Shown here: piece after piece, positions 45,613-55,622 of the stretch
Position numbering within the stretch: the stretch's first letter is position 1
Layout of the letters: every line of letters begins with the position of its first letter
From: Clostridioides difficile
Lineage (GTDB): Bacteria > Bacillota > Clostridia > Peptostreptococcales > Peptostreptococcaceae
Direction: 5' to 3'
NCBI RefSeq assembly: GCF_900243075.1
Contig: NZ_OEZH01000120.1
Coordinates: 1 to 64,000 of the forward strand
Length of the DNA stretch: 64,000 nt
Notes under the pieces: model-generated
The model's input: only the letters and a program-made list of their open reading frames with translations
Database searches by the model: none
Told to the model about the DNA's origin: nothing
Program-made: the position numbers and the translations under genes

Positions 45613-47853
45613 TTATACTATATATTTTGCTGTTAATGATATTTTATTGTTACATAATTGTTTGGGAATTCCTTCAAATATTACTCTCCCACCTTTGGTT
45701 CCTCCTTCAGGACCTATCTCAATAATCCAATCAGCTCTTTTAATTACATCTATGTTGTGTTCAATTATTATAACCGTATTTCCATTATCTACAATTTCTT
45801 CAATTATACCTATAAAATTCTCAATATCAGCCATATGAAGACCTGTTGTTGGTTCATCTAATATATACACCGAACTTTCCTTATTTAATTCACTAGCAAG
45901 CTTTAATCTTTGACACTCTCCTCCAGATAAAGTATCAAGAGTTTGTCCTAAAGTAAGGTATCCAAGACCCATTTTTTCAATACATTGTAATTTTGTTTTA
46001 ATCTGTTTTAAATTAAAAAATTCAATTGCATCTAAAACAGACATTTCAAGAACTTCTATTATATTCTTCTCTTGAAATCTATATTCTAAAACTTCTTTTT
46101 TAAATTTTTTACCTTCACAAGCATTACAAGTGCTCTTTATGCTCTCCATAAAAGCAAGATTCATCTCTACTATCCCAGAACCCTTACAATTATCGCAAGC
46201 TCCTTCTGAATTTGAACTGAATAAAGAAGCCTTTACTCCATTTGTTTTTGAAAATATACTTCTTATATTGTTCATAATTCCACTATATGTTGCTAAACTT
46301 GACCTTGAATTTGCTGAAACAGGGCTTTGGTCTATAAGTACAGCATTAGGGTTTTGCTTTAAAAATTCATCCTTAATTAATGTACTTTTACCCGCTCCTG
46401 CTACTCCAGTAACTAAAGTCAATACACCTTTAGGTATCTCAATAGATACATTTTTTAAGTTGTTCTTATTGCAATTTTTAATTTCTAAATATCCCCTATG
46501 TTCTCTTATACTTTCTTTAATAGAAAGAGATTTACTTAAAACATTCCCTGTCAATGTACCACTTGTAAGTAGCTTTTCATAACTGCCTTCATACACAACT
46601 TCTCCACCATACTTACCTGCCCTTGGTCCCACATCTACAATATGGTCCGCAATCTTAATAACATCTGGGTCATGTTCAACAACTATAATCGTATTCCCTT
46701 TATCACGTAGTTGTTTTAAAAGGTTATTTAGTTTATACACATCTTTTGGATGAAGCCCCACACTTGGTTCATCCAAAATATACATTAAATCAACAAGATT
46801 ACTATTTAAATACTTAACCATCTTTATACGCTGAGATTCCCCTCCTGATAGAGAAGATGTCTCTCTATCCAGTGTTAAATATCCAAGACCTATATCTATG
46901 ATACTGTTTAATTTTTCTATTATTCCTTTAAGTAGAGGTTGTGCTTCTGGCTCATCTATACTTTTAATAACTTCAACCAATTCATCAATTTGCATACTAG
47001 TTAAATCTGCTATATTATATCCATTAATTAAAGACTTATATACTCTTTTATGAAGTCTTTTTCCATCACAGACAGGACATTTATCTTCTATAAGAAGTTT
47101 ACTTAATTTTTTCTTAGTAGCTTCAGAGATTTCTCCTTCTTTACTTAGATATAGACGATTAAATTTAATCATTAACCCTTCATATGTCATGTTAGTTTGA
47201 CCAGCATTTTCTATCTTAATCTTTTCTGCTTTACCATGTAAAAATTTTTCTAACTCTATATCTGAATAATCACATATCTTTTTATCAATATCAAAAAATC
47301 CTGATTCAGCAAATATATTCCAGTGCCAAGAACCCACTCCAAATCCTGAAAGCAATATAGCACCTTCATTTAGTGATTTATTCATATCAAGAATCTGACT
47401 CATATTAGGGATTAACTTTTTTCCAAGTCCATGACAGTGTGGACACATACCATCAATATCATTAAAAGAAAACATGTTAGCGTTACCTATATACTCACTA
47501 CCAAATCTTGAATATAAAGCCCTTAAAAATGAATTTACATCTGTAATAGTACCTAGAGTTGACCTTGAATTACCACCAAGTCTACTTTGGTCTATGATAA
47601 TTGGTGTTGAAAGATTTTCTATACAATCAGCTTTAACCACTCCATACTTAGGTAAAAAACTTCTTACAAAGGTACTAAACCTTTCATTTAATTGACGTTG
47701 TGATTCTTTTGCAATTGTCTCAAATACAATAGATGATTTTCCAGAGCCTGATACACCTGTGAATATGGTTATTTTTCTTTTCGGTATTTTTAAGGAAATG
47801 TTGTTTAAATTATTTTCTTTGCATCCTTTTAAAATTATAAATTCATTATTCAT
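45613..47853 (-). CDS. UvrA-like ABC ATPase, copy 2
   Basis: 746 residues. Two ABC halves with Walker A GVSGSGKSS and GVAGAGKST, signatures LSGGESQRIK and LSGGECQRLK, Walker B MYILDEPSVGLHPKD and VYILDEPTTGLHMAD. Zinc modules: CPHCHGLGKK with CPVCDGKRLHKR, and CDNCKGSGIVE with CNACEGKKFK. It is about 200 residues shorter than UvrA and lacks the region that binds UvrB, so it probably acts as a drug/DNA-protecting ABC protein. Less like copy 1 (13805-16225) than a recent duplicate would be. Start after AGGAGGAAAAAT. Confidence 0.85.
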   Translation of the reverse strand: MNNEFIILKGCKENNLNNISLKIPKRKITIFTGVSGSGKSSIVFETIAKESQRQLNERFSTFVRSFLPKYGVVKADCIENLSTPIIIDQSRLGGNSRSTLGTITDVNSFLRALYSRFGSEYIGNANMFSFNDIDGMCPHCHGLGKKLIPNMSQILDMNKSLNEGAILLSGFGVGSWHWNIFAESGFFDIDKKICDYSDIELEKFLHGKAEKIKIENAGQTNMTYEGLMIKFNRLYLSKEGEISEATKKKLSKLLIEDKCPVCDGKRLHKRVYKSLINGYNIADLTSMQIDELVEVIKSIDEPEAQPLLKGIIEKLNSIIDIGLGYLTLDRETSSLSGGESQRIKMVKYLNSNLVDLMYILDEPSVGLHPKDVYKLNNLLKQLRDKGNTIIVVEHDPDVIKIADHIVDVGPRAGKYGGEVVYEGSYEKLLTSGTLTGNVLSKSLSIKESIREHRGYLEIKNCNKNNLKNVSIEIPKGVLTLVTGVAGAGKSTLIKDEFLKQNPNAVLIDQSPVSANSRSSLATYSGIMNNIRSIFSKTNGVKASLFSSNSEGACDNCKGSGIVEMNLAFMESIKSTCNACEGKKFKKEVLEYRFQEKNIIEVLEMSVLDAIEFFNLKQIKTKLQCIEKMGLGYLTLGQTLDTLSGGECQRLKLASELNKESSVYILDEPTTGLHMADIENFIGIIEEIVDNGNTVIIIEHNIDVIKRADWIIEIGPEGGTKGGRVIFEGIPKQLCNNKISLTAKYIV

Positions 47854-48086
47854 ATTTTTCCTCCTGCATTATTTAGATTTTTTAGAGCAAATCATAGTAA
47901 TAGTTGTACATAAGCAAAATACTATTTTATTGAATTACTCCTTCTTTTTCATAAACACAGGTCAAATTATAGCATGTAGATTTTATCTGGTAGTATAGTG
48001 TAGGGTTTGATTTTTATAAAATATATATCTATTTTATTTAAACATTATCACATATATTTTATCTAAATAGCATCCTTTTATTTTAA

Positions 48087-48887
48087 TTAGTCTTCGCTTA
48101 ACACAGATGTAAGCTCAGGGTCGTTTAAAAGATGCTCAAAATAGCTATGCGCTGAAATATATCCTATACCATACATTTTACGCTTTGAGTTTACAACCTT
48201 ATATTCATAACATGCACTCTTAACTTTGTTGTAGTCATTAAAATCCATTGCCTTATAGATAGCCCTTTCATTTCTTGGTATATACTTTACATATTTTGGC
48301 TTAATAAAATACAAATCATCTTTTATCTTACGTTCACGTTTAAGCTTCTTTAAAACTGCCCCATTCTTTCTATGCATTATATGGTCATCATACTTGTAGT
48401 GATGAGCTATATGAGTTACATCTCCTTTAAATTTATGTTCAAAATCCAATATAGTCTTCTCCATTAACTCATAATGTGTCCCTTCTTTTTCATCTATATC
48501 TGCAAGTATAATCACATTTTGAGGTTTCACTCCAAGTTCTCTCAAAGCTGATTTAAACTCGTTATTTCTAAGCTCTTCCTTTTGCTTCCTAGTTAAGTTT
48601 CTAAATTTTGTGTTAGCCTTGAAAACGTTAACTCCTGAACCATCTGATACTAGTACCATATATACATTATCAACTCCACATTGTTTTATAGCTTCGACAA
48701 TGGCACTTCCTCCCCATAGAACCTCATCATCTTGATGTTGAGGATAAAATACTGCTGCTGATTTAAATTTTCTACTATTACTCTCAGGAATAGGCATTTC
48801 AAGTTTTCCGTTAAAATTCTTTGCAATTAAAAATATCATCAATAATATTAATATACTTATTCCTATGTGCTTCGTTTTACTTTCCAT
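48087..48887 (-). CDS. Membrane-anchored PIG-L family deacetylase
   Basis: 266 residues. One N-terminal membrane helix (about 7-23) then the LmbE/PIG-L domain with the zinc motif FYPQHQDDEVLWGG (H-x-D-D-E) and the downstream His-rich HIAHHYKYDDHIMHRK. These enzymes deacetylate N-acetylglucosaminyl groups on lipids, wall polymers or thiol precursors. With the anchor the catalytic domain probably faces outside. No operon partner. Confidence 0.88.
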   Translation of the reverse strand: MESKTKHIGISILILLMIFLIAKNFNGKLEMPIPESNSRKFKSAAVFYPQHQDDEVLWGGSAIVEAIKQCGVDNVYMVLVSDGSGVNVFKANTKFRNLTRKQKEELRNNEFKSALRELGVKPQNVIILADIDEKEGTHYELMEKTILDFEHKFKGDVTHIAHHYKYDDHIMHRKNGAVLKKLKRERKIKDDLYFIKPKYVKYIPRNERAIYKAMDFNDYNKVKSACYEYKVVNSKRKMYGIGYISAHSYFEHLLNDPELTSVLSED

Positions 48888-49021
48888 ATTTAAAACTTTC
48901 TCCTTCTTATCAATTCAAATATCTTATAAACCTTTGTGGCAAATAGGTTGAAATATACAAATTATTTTACAATATTTTATTGTTTCATACAATCTTTGAC
49001 ATGAGCTATAATAAAATAAAA

Positions 49022-49066
49022 AAGCCTTCTAACTGCAACATTGCAAATATTACAGACAGAAAGCTT
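49022..49066 (-). terminator. Terminator of the hslO gene
   Basis: AAGCCTTCTAACTG / CAGACAGAAAGCTT with two mismatches; leftwards followed by TTTTTTATTTTATT. Confidence 0.75.
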
Positions 49067-49156
49067 CTTAATTCTTAAAATTTATTAAGCTTAAAAATTT
49101 ATTAAACTTATTTTTTAATAGAAATATGCCTATTATTAATAAATTATACTTTAATT

Positions 49157-49213
49157 ACTATATCAATACGACATTACTATATCACTATGACATTACCTAT
49201 ATCAATACAACTA
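49157..49213. repeat. 19-bp tandem repeat, three copies
   Basis: ACTATATCAATACGACATT, ACTATATCACTATGACATT and ACCTATATCAATACAACTA directly follow one another just beyond the hslO stop. Confidence 0.7.
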
Positions 49214-49223
49214 TTTTCATAGT

Positions 49224-50099
49224 CTACATTTCTTTTAAAATCTCAAGCAACTCTTCTTCACTATACATATACTTCTTATTACAGAACTGGCAACCAACTT
49301 CTGCCTTTTTATCTTCTTCTATTATTTCAGCCAATGATTTTTTACCGATTGCAACCAAAGCAGTTTTTACTCTTTCTTTTGAACATTCACACATAAACCC
49401 AACTTCGCAGGTATCAAGTATTTTAGGCTCCAAACCATCTAAAACAATATTTAATATATCCTCTGGTGATTTTCCTTCTCTTAACATGTTAGTTATAGAA
49501 GGTAATTTAGCTACATTTTCCTCTAACTTAGCAATAGTCTCTTCTTCTGCATCTGGCATTAATTGCACTATAAATCCTCCAGCAAACTCTACTTCATCTT
49601 CTTTTGTAAGAACACCTAAAGCTACTACTGAAGGTGTTTGTTCTGATACAGCAAAATAATAAGTAAAGTCTTCTGCAATTTCTCCACTTACCAATGGATA
49701 AGTCCCATTATATGGTTCTCTAAGACCTAAGTCTTTAATAACTTTTACAACACCTTCTGTTCCTACCGCTGCTGCTACATTTAACTTTCCATTTGGATAG
49801 TCTTCAACCTCTACTTGTGGATTTCCTACATATCCTTTTACCATTCCCTTAGAATCTGATGTGGCGATAATAGTTCCGATTGGACCTCCACCCTTTATTA
49901 TTACAGTCAATTTATCACTATCATTTTTCATCATTAGTCCCATTATAGATGTAGCTGTTAATGTTCTTCCAAGTGCTGCTGTTGCTACTTTTGTAGTTTC
50001 ATGTAATCTTCTAGCTTCCTCTACTGTATTTCTAGTAGTTGCGACAAATGCTCTAACTTGACCATTTCCTGATGTCGCTCTTAGTACATAATCTCTCAT
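49224..50099 (-). CDS. hslO: Redox-regulated chaperone Hsp33
   Basis: 291 residues with the Hsp33 core (RATSGNGQVRAFVATTRNTVEEARRLHETT at the N-terminus, GPIGTIIATSDSKGMVKGYVGNP) and the C-terminal zinc switch CxC...CxxC seen as CECSKERV and CQFCNKKY. Under oxidation these four Cys form disulfides, release zinc and turn on chaperone holdase activity. Length is normal for the family. Single gene with its own terminator; start after GGAGGAATATCG. Confidence 0.96.
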   Translation of the reverse strand: MRDYVLRATSGNGQVRAFVATTRNTVEEARRLHETTKVATAALGRTLTATSIMGLMMKNDSDKLTVIIKGGGPIGTIIATSDSKGMVKGYVGNPQVEVEDYPNGKLNVAAAVGTEGVVKVIKDLGLREPYNGTYPLVSGEIAEDFTYYFAVSEQTPSVVALGVLTKEDEVEFAGGFIVQLMPDAEEETIAKLEENVAKLPSITNMLREGKSPEDILNIVLDGLEPKILDTCEVGFMCECSKERVKTALVAIGKKSLAEIIEEDKKAEVGCQFCNKKYMYSEEELLEILKEM

Positions 50100-50186
50100 C
50101 GATATTCCTCCATATTTCGTTAATTATCTCATTTTACTATATTACTATCTTAATTCTACTCTATAAATACTTATCTATCTTAATCG

Positions 50187-50246
50187 TAGGTAATAACTCT
50201 TTTATTTTAATTTTACTAGGTAATAGTTCTTTTGTTTTATTTTTAA
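50187..50246. repeat. 30-bp tandem duplication
   Basis: TAGGTAATAACTCTTTTATT... at 50187 and TAGGTAATAGTTCTTTTGTT... at 50217, two adjacent 30-base units upstream of hslO. Confidence 0.6.
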
Positions 50247-50382
50247 TCTATAGAACTTTATAACTATTAAAAAGCAAAAATCATAAAATATCATCACTTT
50301 ATTTTTAATCTATAAAACTGCATTTTTTATATTTTTATATAATGCTTATTTTTAATAAGTTTCTTTTATATTCAAAAATATC

Positions 50383-51129
50383 TTATTTTTTACATACAAA
50401 AAAGATTCTTTGACTTTCTTCATTAGGTTTATCAAATGTAAAATCTCCATAAGATTTTATATCCTTAAATCCAGACTCTTTAAGCATATCAACTATCTCA
50501 TCTTCAGTATATGCTCTTTGTTGGTGTATTTCTTCAAATCTTTCAAACTTTCCACACTCATCTTTAATAAAAAATGTCAGTTCCATTTCAATTAGATTCT
50601 CTTCTTCATCAAAGTAATTTTGCCACATATACGCTATATCTTCTCTATTTTCTCCATACATATTATTTCCCAATATGTTGGCTAATTTATAAAATGAACT
50701 TATATCAAATATAAAGATTCCATCTTTCTTTAATAATTCATATATCTTTGAAAATACATTTTCCAAATCATCATCATAAGTTATATAATTGAATCCATCA
50801 CAAGCACAAAGTACACAATCCAAATCAGATATTTCAAAATCAAGTTCTGATATATCCTGTTGAAGTAAAACTAATTCTACTCCCTCTTTTTCTGCCTTTT
50901 CTCTTGCTACACTAAGCATCTCATCAGATATATCTATACCAGCTATATCATAATTCTTTTTAGTCAATGGAATTGTAAGATTACCTGTACCACATGCCAA
51001 TTCCAATATATTATTTACTTTTACACCTTCAGTATCTATTATATCTTCTATATATTTAACCCATCCATCATAATCAACTTCATTCATAAGTTCATCATAT
51101 ACAAACGCAAAATCACTATATTGACTCAT
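50383..51129 (-). CDS. Class I SAM-dependent methyltransferase
   Basis: 248 residues from ATG 51129 (MSQYSDFAFVYDELMNEVDY...), which matches family starts; the frame extends to 51153. SAM-binding motif I is ILELACGTGNLTIPL, acidic loop IDISDEM, motif IV LDCVLCACDGFNYI. It belongs to the YqeM/BioC-like small-molecule methyltransferase group. Its start overlaps the end of the spore protein gene by 14 bases. Substrate unknown. Confidence 0.88.
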   Translation of the reverse strand: MSQYSDFAFVYDELMNEVDYDGWVKYIEDIIDTEGVKVNNILELACGTGNLTIPLTKKNYDIAGIDISDEMLSVAREKAEKEGVELVLLQQDISELDFEISDLDCVLCACDGFNYITYDDDLENVFSKIYELLKKDGIFIFDISSFYKLANILGNNMYGENREDIAYMWQNYFDEEENLIEMELTFFIKDECGKFERFEEIHQQRAYTEDEIVDMLKESGFKDIKSYGDFTFDKPNEESQRIFFVCKK

Positions 51130-51361
51130 CCTTTTTATTCTGCCCCTCCACAATCTTTTTCAACCTCTTTTTGCGTGATGTAAGTATACCTCCAATTCTT
51201 CCAGCTTCCTTAGCTGTAAGCCCTGCCCATCCACGTTCACCAACTTTGTCCATAAGACCTAGTTCTGAGGCTATCTCATATTTCATTATATCATCATTTG
51301 TCAATATTTTAGTATTCTTGCCATTAGTTATCTTCTTTTCTCTTTGCATATTTTCTTTCAA
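51116..51361 (-). CDS. Alpha/beta-type small acid-soluble spore protein, divergent
   Basis: 81 residues from TTG 51361, preferred because AGAAGGGGTGAT lies just upstream while the GTG at 51370 overlaps that site. The motif MKYEIASELGL matches the germination protease cleavage region of alpha/beta SASPs (K-Y-E-I-A-S-E), and LTAKEAGRIGGILTSR corresponds to the second DNA-binding helix. It has extra basic tails at both ends (QREKKITNGKNTK and KKRLKKIVEGQNKK). It should coat and protect DNA in the spore core. In the same transcript as a methyltransferase, which is unusual. Confidence 0.85.
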   Translation of the reverse strand: MKENMQREKKITNGKNTKILTNDDIMKYEIASELGLMDKVGERGWAGLTAKEAGRIGGILTSRKKRLKKIVEGQNKKDESI

Positions 51362-51478
51362 AAAAATCACCCCTTCTCATTTGTATTTTTGTCAATTAAA
51401 AGAAATTTATACAAATATCTAAGGGGTATTTATAAACTCATATATTTTTAAATTCTGGTATTTTAAGTCTTAATGTTT

Positions 51479-52597
51479 TTAATCTATAGCCTTTTTGTAT
51501 TTTAATAATTTTGCATAAACATTCAATGCATTTACACATATCTTTTCATCAAAATTAAAGTTTATATTATGAAGACCATTTACAAATCCTTTTTCTTCAT
51601 TTCTTGAACCTAGCATAAAAAATAATCCTGGAACTTCCTTTTGATAATAAGAAAAATCTTCTGATATCATAAGTGGTTCTAACTCTACTACAGTATCATT
51701 TCCAACAGCTTCAACAAACTCTTGATACAATCCCTTATCATTTTTAACAGCAATATAGTCATCTATAATATTTATATTAATCTTACAGTTATAAGCTAAT
51801 TCAAACCCTCTAGCAAGCTCTCTAACTCTAAGCTTCATTCTCTCATACACTTCTGGGCTGAAACATCTCATAGTACCTTCCATCTTTATATTTTCAGCTA
51901 TTATATTTCTTCTAGCCCCTCCTTCAATTCTACCAATAGTCAGCACTGCATTGTCTATTGGACTTATATTTCTTGATACTATAGTTTGAAGTGAACTTAC
52001 AAAGTTTGAAGCTATCACTATACCATCAATTCCATTTTGTGGCATAGCTCCATGTCCACTTTTAGATACTACTTCTATATCAATATCCCCTATTTGTGCC
52101 ATAAAGTAGCCTTCCCTTGTACCTACATAACCTTCTGGCAACTCTGGATATATATGAAGCCCATATATCTCATCAACATTATATTTCCTAAGCACACCTT
52201 CATCTATTAAAGCTTTTGCCCCGCCAGGTCCTTCTTCTGCTGGTTGAAATATGAATACTATATTATCATTTAGCTCTTCTTTATTATCATTTAAATACTC
52301 AATTAATCCAAGTAATATAGTAGCATGTCCATCATGACCACATAAATGTTTTACCCCTTCTTCACTATGAAGACCATCTATATCAGCTCTAAAAGCTATA
52401 TCTCTTTTAGGTCTTTTACCTTCTATTACGCCTACTATACCTGTTTCTAAGTAAACTTCATACTCAATTCCTAATTTATCAAGATAATCTCTTATGTATT
52501 TTGAAGTCTTATACTCTTTTCTCCCAATCTCTGCAATAGGGTTTAATGCTTTCCTATGCTTATAAAGTTGTTCTTGTAAATATGATGCCTCTCTCAT
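51479..52597 (-). CDS. M20D-family metallo-amidohydrolase (N-acyl amino acid or N-acetyl-diaminopimelate deacylase)
   Basis: 372 residues. Zinc-site residues are visible in LCGHDGHA (Cys and His), QPAEEGPGG (Glu pair), GLHIYP (His) and GLHNINF (C-terminal His). The family includes hippurate hydrolase and N-acetyl-L,L-diaminopimelate deacetylase. The neighbouring acetyl-type dapD at 58626 makes the diaminopimelate deacetylase role attractive, but the gene is not in that operon, so amidohydrolase of wider use is also possible. Start follows TTGGAGGAGATTAC. Confidence 0.85.
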   Translation of the reverse strand: MREASYLQEQLYKHRKALNPIAEIGRKEYKTSKYIRDYLDKLGIEYEVYLETGIVGVIEGKRPKRDIAFRADIDGLHSEEGVKHLCGHDGHATILLGLIEYLNDNKEELNDNIVFIFQPAEEGPGGAKALIDEGVLRKYNVDEIYGLHIYPELPEGYVGTREGYFMAQIGDIDIEVVSKSGHGAMPQNGIDGIVIASNFVSSLQTIVSRNISPIDNAVLTIGRIEGGARRNIIAENIKMEGTMRCFSPEVYERMKLRVRELARGFELAYNCKININIIDDYIAVKNDKGLYQEFVEAVGNDTVVELEPLMISEDFSYYQKEVPGLFFMLGSRNEEKGFVNGLHNINFNFDEKICVNALNVYAKLLKYKKAID

Positions 52598-52740
52598 GTA
52601 ATCTCCTCCAAATTCTAATTTATTAAAAAAATATTTCTATATCTCTTATAATTAAAACATTATACAACATACTATCATAATTAAAAATAAAAACTAAATT
52701 GAATATAAAAATATTTTGCATTATTAAATAATTCACCATT

Positions 52741-52787
52741 AATAATAATTCCCCTGTTTTGATTTATGAAACAGGGGAATTATTATT
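52741..52787 (-). terminator. Strong terminator after the serine dehydratase gene
   Basis: Perfect 19-bp stem AATAATAATTCCCCTGTTT / AAACAGGGGAATTATTATT with a 9-base loop, 13 bases beyond the stop. Confidence 0.85.
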
Positions 52788-52800
52788 AAAAATTTTATTT

Positions 52801-53994
52801 TTAGCAAGAGAAGAAATGTTTAGCAAGTCCACCCTTGGCTGTCTCTTTGTACTTATCCATCATATCTATACCAGTTTCTTTCATTGTTTCAACAACTTGG
52901 TCTAAGGAGACAGAATGTGAGCCATCAGTTAATAATGCGTAATTAGCTGCATCATAAGCTCTCTGAGCTGCCATAGCATTTCTTTCTATACATGGAATTT
53001 GAACATATCCATATACAGGGTCACAAGTCATTCCTAGATGATGCTCAAGTGCTATTTCTGCTGCATATTCAATATGGTCTATAGTTCCACCTTTTAGGTA
53101 TGCTACTGCCGCTGCTGCCATAGAACAAGCTGCACCAACTTCACCTTGACATCCTACCTCTGCTCCAGATATTGAAGCATTAGTTTTTATTATATTACCT
53201 ATTATTCCAGCTACAAGTAATGCTTCAATTATTTTTTCGTCATCGTACTTATAAAAATCTTGCATTGCAAAGAATATTCCTGGAATTACACCAGCAGAGC
53301 CACAAGTTGGAGCTGTAACTATTATATTTCCAGAAGCATTTTGCTCTGAAGCTGCTAGTGCATATGCATATACAAGTGTTGAGAAGTTCTTATCTTTTTG
53401 ATATGCATTATAAAATGTACTTGCTCTTCTTTTTAATAATAGTTTACCTGGTATTATTTCATCTGTGCTTAATCCATCATCAATAGATTTTCTCATAGCA
53501 TCTTTTATAGTTTTTATATAATCTTTTATGTCTTCTGGTTCACATTCCAACACAAAATCTACTAAAGTCTTATTATTTTCTTTACACCATTTTACTATTT
53601 CATCCATAGTATCTAAATGATATATGCTGTTACTTTTACTGTTTCTTTGACCTTCCTCTGCTATAGTCCCTCCACCTATAGAATATACAGTCCATTCAGC
53701 TGTTACATTTCCATCTTTATCTAAAGCTTCAAACTTCATTCCATTTGGGTGAAAATCTTTTATAATATCTTCTTCCCAAACAATTTCAACTTTTTTAGGT
53801 GCTATAGTTTTTTCAATTATATAGTCAGTTAAGTGACCTTTTCCTGTAGCTGCCAAACTACCATATAATATTGCTCTAAAACTTTCTGCATCTGGATTTT
53901 CATTTTTAAATTTTTCTGCTGCTCTTTGTGGCCCCATAGTATGAGAACTTGAAGGCCCACTTCCTATTTTAAAAAGTTCCTTTAAAGTATCCAT
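52801..53994 (-). CDS. L-serine ammonia-lyase, iron-sulfur type
   Basis: 397 residues. The N-terminal beta domain begins KIGSGPSSSHTMGPQRAAEKF; the alpha domain holds the [4Fe-4S] ligands in APTCGSAGVIPG and CDPVYGYVQIPCIERN. It deaminates L-serine to pyruvate and ammonia; the cluster acts as a Lewis acid. It is about 60 residues shorter than the E. coli single-chain enzyme, mainly between the domains, yet all cluster cysteines remain. Single gene, divergent from dapA. Gene name sdaB is used in C. difficile from memory, so I leave the symbol open. Confidence 0.9.
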   Translation of the reverse strand: MDTLKELFKIGSGPSSSHTMGPQRAAEKFKNENPDAESFRAILYGSLAATGKGHLTDYIIEKTIAPKKVEIVWEEDIIKDFHPNGMKFEALDKDGNVTAEWTVYSIGGGTIAEEGQRNSKSNSIYHLDTMDEIVKWCKENNKTLVDFVLECEPEDIKDYIKTIKDAMRKSIDDGLSTDEIIPGKLLLKRRASTFYNAYQKDKNFSTLVYAYALAASEQNASGNIIVTAPTCGSAGVIPGIFFAMQDFYKYDDEKIIEALLVAGIIGNIIKTNASISGAEVGCQGEVGAACSMAAAAVAYLKGGTIDHIEYAAEIALEHHLGMTCDPVYGYVQIPCIERNAMAAQRAYDAANYALLTDGSHSVSLDQVVETMKETGIDMMDKYKETAKGGLAKHFFSC

Positions 53995-54316
53995 ATTATT
54001 CCTCCTAAATTTTCGGTATTATTACTTATTATTAGATTTTACGCACATATTTATTATAACCTAAATATATTAATTATTAGTTATTAAATTCGCATAAAAT
54101 TTATTTTTTATTTCCATTTTGGTATATTTTATTAAATTAATATGTATATTTTGAGAATAAAACATTTATTTCAAATTTTTATAATATTAATATAATATAA
54201 ATATCTTATTTAAACAGTTAAGATATTAACTATACCTATTAAAATTAATTAATTTGTACTATAATTATTATTGTACTTAAAAAATTAAATTTAAATAAAA
54301 AAGGAGATTTGATTAT
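53995..54316. other. Divergent promoter region, 322 bp
   Basis: AT-rich DNA between serine dehydratase and dapA. TATAAT at 54260-54265 is a likely -10 for dapA. GTTAAGATATTAAC at about 54217-54230 is a small palindrome. No lysine riboswitch is present here, unlike before asd. Confidence 0.45.
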
Positions 54317-55198
54317 ATGTTATTTAAAGGTTCTGCTGTTGCTTTAGTTACCCCATTTACAGAGGATAATAATGTCAACTTTGAAAAATTAGGTGAATTA
54401 ATCGAATACCATATTGAGAATGACACAGATGCACTAGTTGTTTGTGGAACAACAGGTGAGGCGACTACTATGAGTGAATCTGAAATTTTTGCTGTAATAA
54501 AATATACAGTTGAAAAGGTTAATAAGAGAAGACCTGTCATAGCAGGTACTGGTTCAAACAATACTATGTTGTCTGTTCATATGAGTCAAGAAGCTGAAAA
54601 ATTAGGGGTGGATGGTCTTTTAATAATAACTCCTTACTATAATAAGACTAATGAAAAAGGTCTTAAACTTCACTTTGAAACAATAGCAAATAGTGTTAAG
54701 TTACCAATTATTTTATATAACGTACCAGGAAGAACTAAAGTAAATATAAAGCCATCTGTTGTAGCTGAACTTGCTAAAATAGATAATATAGTTGCTGTGA
54801 AGGAAGCAAGTGGAGATTTAGCTCAAGTTGCAGAAATAGCCAAATTAGTGCCTAAAGACTTTGCTATATACTCCGGTAATGATGATACTATACTACCACT
54901 ATTATCATTAGGTGGAAGTGGTGTTATCTCTGTACTTGCTAACATCTGCCCTAAAGAAACACATGATTTAGTAGCTAAATTCTTTGAAGGTGATATTGAA
55001 GGCTCAAAAAAACTACAACTTGATATGGATGCTTTAATTGCTGCCTTATTTATAGAAGTAAATCCAGTTCCAGTTAAAACTGCCATGAACATTTTAGGTT
55101 TTAATGTTGGTGATTTAAGACTTCCTCTAGCTGAAATGGAAGAATCTAATCTTAATGTGTTAAAGCAAGAGTTGACAAATTTTGGATTTAAATTTTAG
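54317..55198 (+). CDS. dapA: 4-hydroxy-tetrahydrodipicolinate synthase, copy 1
   Basis: 293 residues, complete. It condenses pyruvate and aspartate semialdehyde, the first committed step to lysine and diaminopimelate. The Schiff-base Lys is in NIVAVKEASGD, the catalytic Tyr and Arg in YNVPGRTKVN, and GTTGEATTMSE forms the substrate-binding loop. Highly similar to copy 2 at 56741. It is read ahead of the lysine riboswitch and so escapes it; its own promoter region lacks that element. Ribosome binding site AAAAAGGAGATTTG. Confidence 0.95.
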   Translation: MLFKGSAVALVTPFTEDNNVNFEKLGELIEYHIENDTDALVVCGTTGEATTMSESEIFAVIKYTVEKVNKRRPVIAGTGSNNTMLSVHMSQEAEKLGVDGLLIITPYYNKTNEKGLKLHFETIANSVKLPIILYNVPGRTKVNIKPSVVAELAKIDNIVAVKEASGDLAQVAEIAKLVPKDFAIYSGNDDTILPLLSLGGSGVISVLANICPKETHDLVAKFFEGDIEGSKKLQLDMDALIAALFIEVNPVPVKTAMNILGFNVGDLRLPLAEMEESNLNVLKQELTNFGFKF

Positions 55199-55273
55199 CA
55201 ATATTTATATAAATAAGTTGATTTTTTCTTAAATATGTATTATTATTAGAATAATCAAATTTTAATATCCTAT

Positions 55274-55500
55274 TAACCTAGGGTAGAGGTAGCTGTAACT
55301 AAGAGTATCCAATAGTAGCTGGCAGGTGTTAATGATTGGAAAAAGGATTTACAGCCGAAGAAAATATTTCTTGCAACAATATTTTCTGGGATTACACATA
55401 ACATGTGTAATACTGTCACTTATTTTTATAGGTGATGAGCTACAGGGTTTACTTTGAGTGATAAACTAGACGTACAAAGTATACCTTTGTACGTTTTTTG
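55274..55500 (+). ncRNA. Lysine riboswitch (L-box) with terminator
   Basis: The conserved L-box features appear in order: GGGTAGAGGTAGC, AAGAGTAT, GGAAAAAGGATTTACAGCCGAAG (in parts), TTTTCTGGG, and ACTGTCAC. The closing stem pairs AACCTAGGGTAG with CTACAGGGTT (55275-55286 with 55440-55449). A terminator ACGTACAAAG/CTTTGTACGT plus TTTTTT (55470-55499) follows. Lysine binding should favour that terminator and shut off asd-dapA-dapB-dapD. Confidence 0.93.
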
Positions 55501-55622
55501 TATATAGTTAAAGTTGTTAATATAATATTAAAGTTTTTGTATATATAAAAATATTAACATATCTTACTTGTATAATTAAAATCAAATAATGTTTTAATAA
55601 TTTAAAATTGGGGTGAATTTAT

